DNA from: Malania oleifera
Taxonomy: Eukaryota > Streptophyta > Magnoliopsida > Santalales > Ximeniaceae
Assembly: GCF_029873635.1 (NCBI RefSeq)
Contig: NC_080420.1
Coordinates: 31,859,032 to 31,923,031, forward strand
Direction: 5' to 3'
DNA length: 64,000 nucleotides
Part shown: piece by piece, positions 33,722-44,384 of the stretch
Position numbering within the stretch: position 1 is the stretch's first letter
How the letters are laid out: each line of letters begins with the position of its first letter
Notes under the pieces: model-generated
What the model was told of the DNA's origin: nothing
Database searches by the model: none
Seen by the model: only the letters and a program-made list of their open reading frames with translations
Made by a program: the position numbers and the translations under genes

Positions 33722-34745
33722 ATTCCTATGTTAGCCTCCACATGGCACCTGATAGCCTCCTTGATACAGTCTAGGAGGAAGAGCAGCATCTGGCAGTGTA
33801 GGGTAGTCTCGCACCAGATGTCCCTATCTACCGCAGTGATAGTAGACAGCTCTCCTTACCTGACACTCTCCCCAGTGTCTCCTCCCAAATCTGAAAGACA
33901 GGAGGATTCTGCACTAGCTGAACCTCACAATCCCTAGTCTCCTATCTCCGCCCTCTGCCATAGTTTCCTCTCCTCCACTGACCCTACCTATGACCCTGCT
34001 GATAGCCTGAAGATGCAGATCTCTTCTTCTGTCCCTGTTCCTCTACATCCATACGCTCACTAACCTCCGTCAAGGCTGCTCTATCGACTAACTCAGCAAA
34101 ATCATGTATCTTTAGTACCAACACCTGCTTGTATATGCCTCTCCTCAATCCTTTTTCAAATTGTTTCGTCTTCTTTATCTCATCAGAAACAATATACGGA
34201 GAGAAGCGAGAGAGTTCTATAAACCGCGCCGCATACTGCTAGACCAACAACTGTCCCTGCTTCTGACTCAAGAACTCCTCCACTTTAGCCTCCCTGACAG
34301 TAGTTGGAAAATATTTGTCAAAGAATAATTCTTTAAATCGGTCCCACATCATGACTATCGATGTCGTCCTCTGCTGCTCCAGAAGTTTCATAGCAGTCCA
34401 CCATCTCTTAGCCTCCCCTGTCAATTTATAGGTGGCAAAGAGGACCCTCTGTTCCTACGTACATTGTAATACAACTAGGACTTTCTCGATCTCCTGCATT
34501 TAATTCTCAGCAACTGCAGGATCAACCCCTCCTGAAAATGCTGAAGGATTCATCTTAGTAAAATTCTCTATCGTGCACCCATGACCTACAGAAGGACCTT
34601 TTTGCTCTCTGGAGCTCCTAGCGATCTCAGCCATAACCTGCTGAGCCACATTGCGTAGTACTGCATTAGAATCGGTCCCTCCTGCACTTGAGGGCCCTGC
34701 TCCATCATTGCATCTCGCATGGGCACTACTTTCTCCTAGATCCAT
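33722..34745 (-). pseudogene. Gypsy copy B Gag
   Basis: ATG at 34745 opens [20 protein letters not shown], stops at ENW changed to EN-stop (about 34500), and resumes with AKRWWTAMKLLEQQR, FKELFFDKYFPTTVREAKVE and LSQKQGQLLV. The knuckle near 33850-33800 reads YYHCGR-stop-GHLVRDYP: the first and last Cys of the CCHC have become Tyr. Gag packs element RNA, so this copy could not do so. Confidence 0.88.
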
Positions 34746-35033
34746 CCTAAAAAATAATAAATGTAACTTAGAAACCCTATATTTATAGTTTACACACCTA
34801 ACATAGTTTCTTATCTTAACTTCCTAAACTCATTCCTAACTCCAGTCCTACATTTTAGGAATACAACCTGACAACAGTTTACTATGGTTTTCCTGAAATC
34901 ATCACCCTAGGAAAAACACAAAAATCACCACAGAAGTCCTGCCTCTAGACTGTAGAACAAAACCTAAAATCCTTTCCCTATACTCTGGTATCGTTTCCGC
35001 TACACTCTAAAGTCTACAGAACCTAACAACTTA

Positions 35034-35046
35034 GGCTCTGATACCA
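35034..35046 (-). promoter_or_regulatory. Primer-binding site of gypsy copy B
   Basis: Minus-strand TGGTATCAGAGCC, 3 bp inside the right LTR; a perfect initiator tRNA-Met primer site. Confidence 0.92.
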
Positions 35047-35049
35047 AAC

Positions 35050-37160
35050 TGTAACGACCTGCTTAATTTACCATATTATATTTTTTTTTCCATAATGATA
35101 ATATCCTAGTAAACCATAACCCACTTAGACCCTAGGTACCATGGATAACCTGAAATTCATCACCATTACCTAGGCAGCAAGAAACGTGAAATCATATACA
35201 ATCAAAATACCATACAACCCAATACCAGAGTTTACTACAATCGTCATATAAATTAACACATCTCAAAAATATCCAAAATAGTCCTAGGGTCGCCACCCAA
35301 AAATCTGTCTAACCCTAGCAAGTACTTACCCTACAGGTAAGGTAGGACTATCGAACACTAGCGCTGCGGAGCTTTATCCGCTCTTCTATCTGGGGCTCCT
35401 AAAATGTCATATAAGTTAGGGTGAGACACTTCTCAGCAAGGGAAGATAAACTAATACCAGTATGTGGGAACATGAGTATTTCCTTATTATACATATAATA
35501 GTATATAAACATACTTGGTGAAACTATCTATATCATATATGGGAAAAACATGTATACAATCATATCATAGTACAACATGCTAGATTTCCATAAACATAAT
35601 TCATCTCATATAATAATAATACCAAAACATCCCTGGAAGGTTAGCTGGCTGGTGTCATGTCTTACCCCCACATGATTGGGTGTGCAGCCCGAAGGCAGGA
35701 TCTGACAATGACTAGCCGACCTTTGCCGAATCAAAAGCAAAAGTCTATAAGTATGATGAGTCTACCTCTACTAGTCCGTACACTAGGGACACCAACATTC
35801 CAATAAACCACATTGACCGCCATCCTCCTGCTGCCTTGTACGGCTAGTGGTAGCACTAACATATCATGATCGTGATCATATAGCTACGGTATCGTGCTCG
35901 TGTAAGCCTAAACCAAGTCAATCAGGTTCTGATAACATATAACATATTTCAAATTGTGATACATTGCTATTCCATTATAATAATTGTCAAGTCAATATCA
36001 TCATATCACATTTCATAACTTAATATGAAAATCTTCGACCCTTACATCGGTATTTCGTATTTTATTAATCATGGCCCGCACACTATATCACATATCAAAT
36101 AAAAGGCTCGGCCCGTACGCCAATATATCATATAAAAGGCTCGGCTCGTACGCCGGCATATCATGTAAGAACATCCTTGACCCATAAACCAGTATATCAT
36201 ATAAAAAGTCTCGGCCCATACACCGATATACCATATAAAAACTCTCAGCCCGTACGCCAGTATATCATAGTAAAACTTTGTATCATTTAACATTTTCCTA
36301 GAAAACGGTAATTCATAATAAATTCTACTCATGCCACACAAAATGGGTATTACACATATTTAAAACATATCATCATTTACAGTAGTATTTTCCCAACATA
36401 ATTCTAATATATATATATATATATATATATTCCTGAAATTAAATGCCGTAAGATTATACATATATTTTCATGAAAATAACTAACTTAGTTTATTCCCTTA
36501 CCTAATTACTGAAAAGCCTCTAAAATATATTAGTCCTACACCCGTAGGGTTCCCCGTTCAATACCCTGAAATCAACATCTCTCAGAGCAAAACTTTAGCA
36601 TTTTCTTAACTACTACAATTCCTACAGCTGCAGGAAAGTCAAATACTAAATAAAATATCTTACCTTAAACTTGGGATGGAATTTAAGCTAGCTCCACCGA
36701 CGATCCACTCTGACAGACTTATAGAGAACTTCCCCAAGAGTGTCATGGTAGCTTTGGGTCGTTGATCCGGCAAAAAAGGACCCAAAAACCTAGAGAGAAG
36801 GGTAGGGAACCGAAGAGGAGAGAGAATGAGAGATTTGTGTATGCATTTTCAGCCAAAAATGAAGTTTAGGCCTATTTATACGTTGGCCTTTGTCGATGAG
36901 CCACTTCACTTCGTTAACGAGGTCAAGAAGTATATTCGTCGACGAATGCTTACTCCTCGTCAACGAAATTCAGAACTACGATAAAATCCTCTCGGTATCT
37001 TGTCGTCGACGAGACACGTCCCTGTCGACGAGCTCCTTGTGTGTTCTTGTCGACGAATCTCTTGTGTTCATCAACGAGTCCCTGTTTAAATATTAAAATT
37101 AAATTTCCTTTTTCCCCTTCTTGCATTATTTAAATAGCATAATTTTCCCAAGACACTACA
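35050..37160 (-). repeat. 5' LTR of gypsy copy B (right on the plus strand)
   Basis: A 2111-bp LTR running from TGTAACGACC to AGACACTACA. TATA box at 36873-36880 (minus). U3 palindromes begin 9 bp beyond (36890-37077), with 21-bp pairs 36936/36957 and 37047/37068. The minisatellite (36036-36275) has about seven units against four in the partner LTR, which explains most of the 99-bp length difference. Confidence 0.95.
36890..37077. promoter_or_regulatory. U3 palindrome array, copy B right LTR
   Basis: Decamers start at 36890, 36911, 36936, 36957, 37003, 37022, 37047 and 37068. The positions match the left LTR one to one, so the spacing has been kept although individual bases have changed (for example TCGTTAACGA at 36911). 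Confidence 0.7.
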
Positions 37161-37390
37161 TTAAAGTTTCTTTTTCAGTAAGCATAATCCCTAATTACTT
37201 ATTGATAATAAAAAAAGGGATTTTTTTTTTTTGCAAGAACTAAACTTATATAGGCTATATCTTAATTCTTGCCTGTGTGCCTAAATGAATTCATAGCATG
37301 CACCTTGACATCAAATTCATTTATATCATGAAATTTTTTGTTAAACGTCATAGCTCGGGGAGTATATGCGTGCGTCCCGCAGCGGATATA

Positions 37391-38836
37391 CAATGTAGAG
37401 TCAGATGGGAGGTGAATGACTTTTTTTGCGTATTAAAAAGTTCTTTACAAAACAATAGTCTTGGCAAGATGACAAGCAATTATATCACAACATACAAAAT
37501 ATAAATCATGCGCAAGACAAATAAAATAAAGAGTAGGGAGAGAAAATCAACACCAAGATTTTTACGTAGTTCAGCTCCAAGCTTACGTTTACACCTTAGC
37601 ACCAAACTAAGGATTTCACAATCCACTATCAACGCTCATTCCTCGATGAAGCAAGCCTTACAACTCGAGTACACAACCCTACACTTGGGAACAAATCCCT
37701 ACTTGCTCACAAAGAGCCTTTACCAAGCAGTTCACCAAGAACCCTCACAATGGTTCACAAAGAACCTTACATGAAGTAGATAATTACAATGAGAATGCTC
37801 CTTGAATGAGCAAATATTAAATACAAAGTAAACCTCACACTTCTCTCTCAAGAATTGTATCAAACGAAATTGGAGAACAAGAGTGATGAACACTTGTGAA
37901 TATGAACTAAGATGCAATATGCTAGGTTTTGTAATCAAGGATGTTTTTCACCATAAGCTTGTATAAATCATCAAAACCATGTCTAAACAAGCCTAATAGC
38001 TTGTATTTATAGCCAAAATACTCAATTAGCCGTTATTGGACCAGTGGGAGCAATTCCCAAACAAAACTAGCCATTTTTTCCCGTTAGCATCATTCTACCT
38101 GTTTGGCTCGTCGACTAGTGCCCTGCACTTATCGACTAGTGTCAACTAGTCACTCATCGACGAATCTCCTGTTCTCGTCGACGAATGTCCTGAATTAGAA
38201 AAAGTCATCAACATAAAAGTTGTGGATTTTTTCTTTACTTTCCAAGGACACTAAGATCGTCTTATTTGGACTTTTCTAACAAAAGTTATGCTCCAAATAC
38301 CGAAGGGTGTTCAGGAAATTTGATAAGTGCATAACTGAGATTTTAAATCCAACCAAAAAGTCTTCTAATCACTTAAAACATTCTGGGACAAAAGTATATA
38401 AAATATATAAAGTCTAATGAAGAGTAAAACTTGCCCAAGTGAGTTTCCACTTAAATATAAGATATCTTAATTTATGAAAACATTTTTAAAAGATCATTTG
38501 ATATCTTATATGCTTAGAATGTCTTTTATAAAAAATATTTGACTTCTTTGAAACTTTAGGACTTCAACCATGTTTTGACAAAACCGGGATCAAGTATAAA
38601 AATGTTCTTAAAACTAGAATGTTAAAACTTGTCCCTTTGAAAACATATTTTAAGTTTAGGATTATTTTTGACAAACTCTTTGAATTTAACTTTAATAACC
38701 ATGAATGTGAGTTTGTGACTTTAATACAATCCTATAAACTCAAGTGTCATAGTATACATATGCAATGCTCAACTCTTGCTTAAAAATCATGCAAGAAACA
38801 CACTCGGAAGAGTTACAATATAGATTAACTCAAACA
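37391..38836 (-). repeat. Probable LTR of another element, minus strand
   Basis: On the minus strand a purine tract (GTGGGGAG, about 38844-38837) is followed by TGTTTGAGTTAATC, like a 3' LTR start. Downstream is a U3 with GTCGAC-type palindromes (38108-38184) and a TATA motif TATAAATA (38004-38011). Near the end, CATTCACCTCCCATC resembles copia LTR ends. The left edge is approximate, no primer site is seen, and I could not find target duplications. Confidence 0.45.
38108..38184. promoter_or_regulatory. U3 palindrome cluster in the minus-strand LTR
   Basis: TCGTCGACTA at 38108, TATCGACTA at about 38130, GTCAACTAG at 38141, TCATCGACGA at 38154 and TCGTCGACGA at 38175. The last two are 21 bp apart, the same spacing as in the gypsy LTRs although the LTR looks like a copia type. 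Confidence 0.6.
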
Positions 38837-39139
38837 CTCCCCACATACATAGAAGACTACATTAAGCTTTCTTTGGTCATGCTTGGGTCCTTCCAAGTAT
38901 ATGTCCATTAAATCTTTCTTTCTTGACGTCTACTCGGTTCAATCTTTGTATTCAATCTAGTACTTCATGTACGAGTACCTATACTAAACATGATCTGTAA
39001 AGATAGAAAAATACTAGAAACAATATATAGGTTAAGATCATCAAAACACTTTAAACAATGATGGTATAGCCACCAAGGCTAACATTTTTTTTTTTATCTA
39101 AAGGTTCTGGAGTTTAAATAGTTCTTTAAACAAATTTTT

Positions 39140-39465
39140 ATTAACCTTTTTGTTGATGACAAGAGGGGAAGATGTTTTATAAGCAAAATTATTAATTGTG
39201 TCTCACTGCCTTTTTTGTTATTCAAAAATGGAAAATGATAGATGTGCCTTAATTGAATATTTTGTTAAGATAGCTTCAAACACAAACTGCACATTGAACC
39301 AAAATTGTACTTAAATGTTGAACTTGAAAAATACCGAAGTCTTTGTCTTGCATATGTTTGAACTATATTGAATATCATTTTTAAATTATGCAAATTTTGA
39401 GGGGGAACCTTGTCAGGCAAACCCAATTTTGCTCCTGTATTTGTCATCATAAAAAATGGGAAAAT
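39140..39465 (+). mobile_element. 3' end of a Sirevirus-like element with polypurine tracts
   Basis: Two tract-like blocks occur: GATGACAAGAGGGGAAGATG near 39157, and AAAAAATGGGAAAAT at 39451-39465, just before the LTR start at 39466. Repeated polypurine tracts next to TTTGTTGATGACAA-like sequence are typical of the 3' noncoding end of Sireviruses. The upstream coding part is not recognisable. Confidence 0.55.
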
Positions 39466-41969
39466 TGTTAACTTTTTCAGTTTGATTCTTGTTTTGATTA
39501 TGACAAACCACAACATCTCATATATGTGCTTAGTACATGAACTGGTTAAATTTCAAATAAGTACAAATGATGATACAATATGAAAGTCGATACACAACTT
39601 AAAGCTCGCATCAACTTGGCATATTCCATGGAAATCAAGGGAGCAAAGACTAAAGACTTTATTATCTTTTGGGTTGTAATAGTAATTAGGGTTGAATGTG
39701 CATGCATCTTACATGATTTAGTTTGAAACTCATAAATGACTTTAGATTAACCATAGGACCTCCAAATAACATGAAAAATATTTTTCATAAAATGTCTAAC
39801 TTATACAAAAGTTTTAAAATGGTTTTAAATTCAAAAAAAGGAAAAAACTAATTTTTATAAATGAATCAATCGACCGGCCAATCAACCAAACAGTAAAAAT
39901 AAGTAATTTTCTCAATCCATAACTTCTTATCTTAAAAAATATTCAACATGAAAGTTGTGGTACCTTCTCTTAACTTTCTATTGATATCAAGAATGTCTAA
40001 TTTGTAATCGTATAAAAAAAGTTATGACCGAAACACTGAAAGGTGTCCATAGTAGAAAAATTCCCTTCACGTTTCTTCCATCTCATTGATTGGCATTTTT
40101 CTTTATTCATAACTTCTTATCTTAAAGGTATTCAATATAAAAGTTGTAGAATTTTATCTTAACTTTCTGTTGATACCAAGAACGTCCAAATTAAATTTGT
40201 ATAGAAAAAGTTATGGCTAAAATACTGAAGGGTGCCTGCACAAGAAACCTGAGTTTAGCTTACCGAGCTTCACCACAGTCGATCGAAGCTCGTGATTTTC
40301 AAGCCTCAGTCGACCGACCCTCTTGGGAAAGTGTCCCAACGGCCGAAAAACGACTAATTTTCAAAATAAAATTATTTATTTATTCCCCAACAGCTATATA
40401 ATGGTTAGTTTGAGTTTTTGGGTATAAATACAAGTCAAATACACTTAAAAAAAATGTTGGAGAATCCTTTAGAAAGCTTAGGAAAATATTTTTTGATTCT
40501 CCCTCCATTCCATTTTTATACCCCGGTATGCTTCAATTTCTCTACTTCTCCTACTCCTTGAAAAATATTTTTGGGGAAAATCTTTTGGGATTTTTATTTG
40601 AACGAGCTCAAGCATATAACATCTCTCATATATATTTTGCTTGAATGCCTTGGTTTTTCAAATGTTCTTTGAAGATAAAAATTTCCCCCATGATTATTTA
40701 TTTTGAAAATCATTTTTTGGAGAAAATATTTTTGTGGGGTTTTTATTTGAAGAGACTTGAGTTTATATCGTTCATATATATTGCTTGAAGGTCTCTTCTT
40801 TTATTATTGTTTTTCAAGATCAAAATTTCTCCTACTCGTTATTTTGAAATTACATTTGGAGAATTATTTTTGAAGTTACACAAGAGACTTGAGCTTGCGC
40901 ATATATTTTCTATCATATATGTTGCTTGGAAAGTCTTCTTTCTATTTTAAGGTCAATCCTTGAGCACATATTCATTTATATATGTTTTGCTTGGAGGGCT
41001 TGATTTTTTAAGGTCATTATTTTTCATGAAGAAAATCATTTTCCATACTCTCACGTCTTATTGAAAAATATTTTTGAGAAAAAAACCATAACTCTTTTGA
41101 ACTTCATTTTTAAATCATTTGATAGTGCATTTTAGAGTTTCATTGTGTACATCTCTGCTTATTTTTAGAAGCACTTATTTGTACAAAAATGTTACATTTT
41201 TATGTACCGATTTGGCTCAGCCCGAGATTGAGCTAAGAAGACTTTGCCTCATAAGGAGAACCCAGTTTGGCTCGATCTAGTAATTGAGCTAGGAAGTCTT
41301 CGCGCCACAAGGAGAACTGGTTGTGGCTTAACCTCTTAATTGAGCTAGGGAGACTCCGCCTCGAAAAGAGTACTGATTGTAGCTAAACCCTATAATTAAG
41401 CTAGGGAGACTCCGACTTGTAAGGAGAACTGGTTGTGATTTAGCCCCGTAATTGAGTTGGGGAGTTTTCGTCCCGTAAGAAGAGTTGTAAATGACGTCAC
41501 TCCGCCTGGTTAAAGTGAGCATATAGTGGAATCCTTGAGCTATTAACTTAAAGCGGGGACGTAAACAGGATTGGCCGAACCTCGATAACAAATATTGTAT
41601 CTCTCTATCTATCGCATTTATCTTTCGTACTTTAAATCCCGCATATGTATGTCTGCTCTTTCATTGTTATCATTATCTTGCATACTCATATTTAATTTAA
41701 ATGAAATATGTTCTACGTGTATGTTTGCATTCATTGGTTAATCATTTTTACATATACGTTTTAAATCGTAAATGAGATATGATGTGATGTTTGTATACAA
41801 ATGTTTAATTTGTACCAGAAATGTCATATTTGTTTTAAATATTTGCATACTTAATTAATTGAGGTAATTGAGATTGCTTAGAAGACTCGAGGTTACGGAA
41901 TACTATTTGTGATTTGAATTTTACCTAGGAAGTTTTTAAATCTCAACTCACCCCCCTCTAGGTATTACA
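39466..41969 (+). repeat. 3' LTR of a Sirevirus-like element
   Basis: It starts TGTTAACTTTTTCAG, with TTTTGATTATGACAAA shortly after. TATA box TATAAATA at 40423-40430. GTCGAC-like motifs in U3 (40278, 40309). Downstream is a 56-bp tandem repeat (41211-41487), and the end reads CTCAACTCACCCCCCTCTAGG. No primer site follows, as expected of a 3' LTR. It is not the same family as the LTR at 23657. Confidence 0.65.
41211..41487. repeat. 56-bp tandem repeat, five units, inside an LTR
   Basis: Units start at 41211, 41266, 41322, 41378 and 41434 (intervals 55, 56, 56, 56). Each holds a version of ATTGAGCTAGGGAGACTCCG and AAGGAGAACTGGTTGTGG. It lies downstream of the TATA box in the transcribed part of the LTR. 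Confidence 0.85.
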
Positions 41970-41976
41970 TCATTCC

Positions 41977-44336
41977 TGTTTAAAAAGATAATTAAAGTTA
42001 CTCATTTTGTCACCTGCACACACACAAAATTCAAATTCAAATTAGGAAAAAAGACAATTTAAAACTGATTTGGCTACTCAATCTTGATTGAATAAATTTA
42101 AATTTGGTTAATTAAATTTAAGTTAACAAATTAGATTAGGTTTTGATTTGCAGATTTGAATTTGATGGGTTAATTAAATTATTCCTTAAGTCCTATAAAT
42201 AGGAGCCTAAGACCAGCAACAAGGGGAGACAAGATTCATGTAGTGTGAGAGAACCACGGTGAGGATTGCAGAAAATTTTACTAGTGAAAATTCAGGAAAG
42301 ACACGACATTCATATTGGAAAGGTGTGTGAGAGATTCAGTGTGAAAGATATAGTGAGAAAATCGTAGAGGGTTCGGATAAGAAAGGTTCTCATTCTGCAA
42401 CAAAATTCATGAGATCGAGTGATTGATGGAATTTCGAGTTTTCAAGAAAATCAAATCGTGGGGTTTCAAATTGCAGTTGAAATCAAAGAAAAGAGGGCTC
42501 AAAGTTGCGGAAAAAGGACTTAAAGATTGGCGGAGTTTGAAGATGGAGGTAAATTCTAAATTTAATTTTCTCCATTTTATTTATGTAGAAAATAGACGGA
42601 AATGAAAGCATGAGATATGTTTTGTTCAGTTTTTTCTATTTTTGGTCTTATTTTAATTCTTTTTCTCTGTGTTTGGTTTAAATGCACTGCAATGGTTCTG
42701 ATTCATTTTGATTCAGGACCTTAGTCCCAAACCTGAGCTAATCCCAAAATCAGAAAAATAAAAATGTGAAGGGAAAACTTAACTCGTTGTGTTGAGGATC
42801 TGAAAATCGCTTTTCCTTTGTGAAGATCATACCCTGCGAAAAAGAAAATATAGATTAGGATAGGAAAAAAAAGAAAGTAGAGCAGAAAATGGTTGCAGAT
42901 CCATACAGATCTGCTAAACCAGAGTGGCCGAGAGGGTGAAGAAGAAGAGGAAGAAGAAGAGGAAGAAGAAGAGGAAGAAGGAGAAGGAGAAGGAGAAGGA
43001 GAAGGAGAAGGAAAAAGAAGAAGAAGAGAGGGGGAACCTCTAGAATCCGAGAGCTGTGAGGCCACGGCCATGGAGGCCGAGCAAGGGCCACCGAGAAGCC
43101 ATGGCCATGCTGCAACCAAGCTGGAGGCGAGGGAGACTAAGGGCGAGCGAGCAGGAGGCCGAGTGAAATCGAGCAGGGAGCGAGAGATACTGAGAACAGC
43201 GAATGAGTAGGAGGCCGGGAGCCATGGGAGGCCAAGCCGAGAGCAAATGAGAAGACAGGGAAGAGAGACGGCCATGGGAGCCGGGAAACTAACCGAGAGA
43301 GAGAAAAAGCAGAGAGGGAAGAGAGGGGGTGTATAAAAAAAAGGGTGTTTGGTTTCTTCTGTTTGTTTACTTTCATTATGTCTTTGTTTATTTATTTATT
43401 TTTATCCATTATCTTATTCAATGTCTTAAATAGTTTTTTTTTTTAATTTGGCTTTAAAAATTAGAGAAAATAGCAAAGGAATTATTAAAACGAGAAAATA
43501 AAATAAAATAAAATAAGGTTTTTTTAGAGTCAAGAGAAGTATTTTGGAGTTATTTTAACTTAAAATGGAAAAATAGAATAAAAAATAATATAACAAATTT
43601 CTAAAAAACCCCAGAAGATTTTAGAAGGATATTTGGCGGAATTTCAAGAAATGTTATAAAGTTTTTATCAAGGAAAAATGTGAGAGTATTTTCAAGTAAA
43701 ATTTTTAAAAATCCCATAAAATTTTTGACAAAATTTATTTAATAAATTTTTGGAATTTTTTACAAAGATTTTGAGAAAATTCTGGGGATATTTTTCAAGT
43801 AAAATTTTTAAAAAAATCCCAAAAAATTTTAGAAAGATATTTGAAAATAATTTTCAGAAAATTTTATAAAGATTTTAGAAAATCTAGGAATGTTTTCAAA
43901 AATTGTTGTTTTTATGATTTTCTTAATTTTTGTGCGTCCTCATGATTTCAAAAAAAAATGTAAAGAGATAATTTTGAACCTCACTTGTATCAGCTCTGAG
44001 GGAGCTTTATCTAACAAGATCCCTTCATTTGGAGGTCATATTAAAAATTCTAAATTGCACATTGATTTTACTTATTTATTTGTTTATTTTAATGAATTTA
44101 TTAAAGACCATCAAAATTCAATTTAATTAAGTATCGTTCGTAGAAATGGTGTATGGGGGTTGCTAATACATTCCCTTCGCATAACCGAACTACCGATCTC
44201 GACTCTAGTAAAACAGACTAAGATTACATGTTCTAACCGCACCCAAATTAAAGATTAGGTTAGTACCAATTCCATTTCAAAATTCAAAATCTATTATCCC
44301 TCGTCATTTCGGACCCTTCTGTCGGACGTTGCAACA
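41977..44336 (+). repeat. Tat/Ogre-like LTR (probably solo)
   Basis: The 3' end (44125-44336) matches 8318-8573: GTATCGTTCG, GGGGGTTGCTAATAC, CGCATAACCGAAC, ending GGACGTTGCAACA. A TATA box CCTATAAATAGG is at about 42200, and there is a purine-rich leader with (GAA)n (42937-43030). No coding region or primer site follows; an ATT microsatellite begins immediately. The left edge (TGTTTAAAAAG) is a guess: the flanks ATTCC and ATTAT do not match as a target duplication. Confidence 0.55.
42937..43030 (+). repeat. Purine-rich (GAA)n/(GGAGAA)n tract
   Basis: About 95 bases of almost pure purine. It creates long but meaningless reading frames: poly-Glu on the plus strand and Ser/Leu/Pro-rich on the minus strand. 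Confidence 0.9.

Positions 44337-44384
<48 letters not shown>
44337..44384. repeat. (ATT)n microsatellite
   Basis: About 16 ATT units starting directly at the end of the Tat-like LTR, where a primer-binding site would be expected. Confidence 0.93.

Larger units (their letters stand above)
28113..37160 (-). mobile_element. Full-length Ty3/gypsy chromovirus-type retrotransposon, copy B
   Basis: A 9048-bp element with two LTRs (28113-30124 and 35050-37160), a primer-binding site (35034-35046), gag, protease, RT, RNase H, integrase and a chromodomain-like tail on the minus strand. A 5-bp target duplication TTAAA flanks it exactly (28108-28112 and 37161-37165). All enzyme domains carry disabling changes. 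By eye the LTRs differ by roughly 5-7% over the first 400 bp, so the insertion is not recent. Confidence 0.96.

Noticed and set aside
42423-42605. 60-residue Lys-rich frame downstream of a TATA-like motif
   Set aside because: It sits in the LTR leader, has no homology I recognise and is of ordinary chance length.
42721-43275. Long minus-strand frame of 184 residues and plus-strand poly-Glu frame (42893-43210)
   Set aside because: Both come from the purine-rich (GAA)n tract inside an LTR leader; low complexity and no domain.
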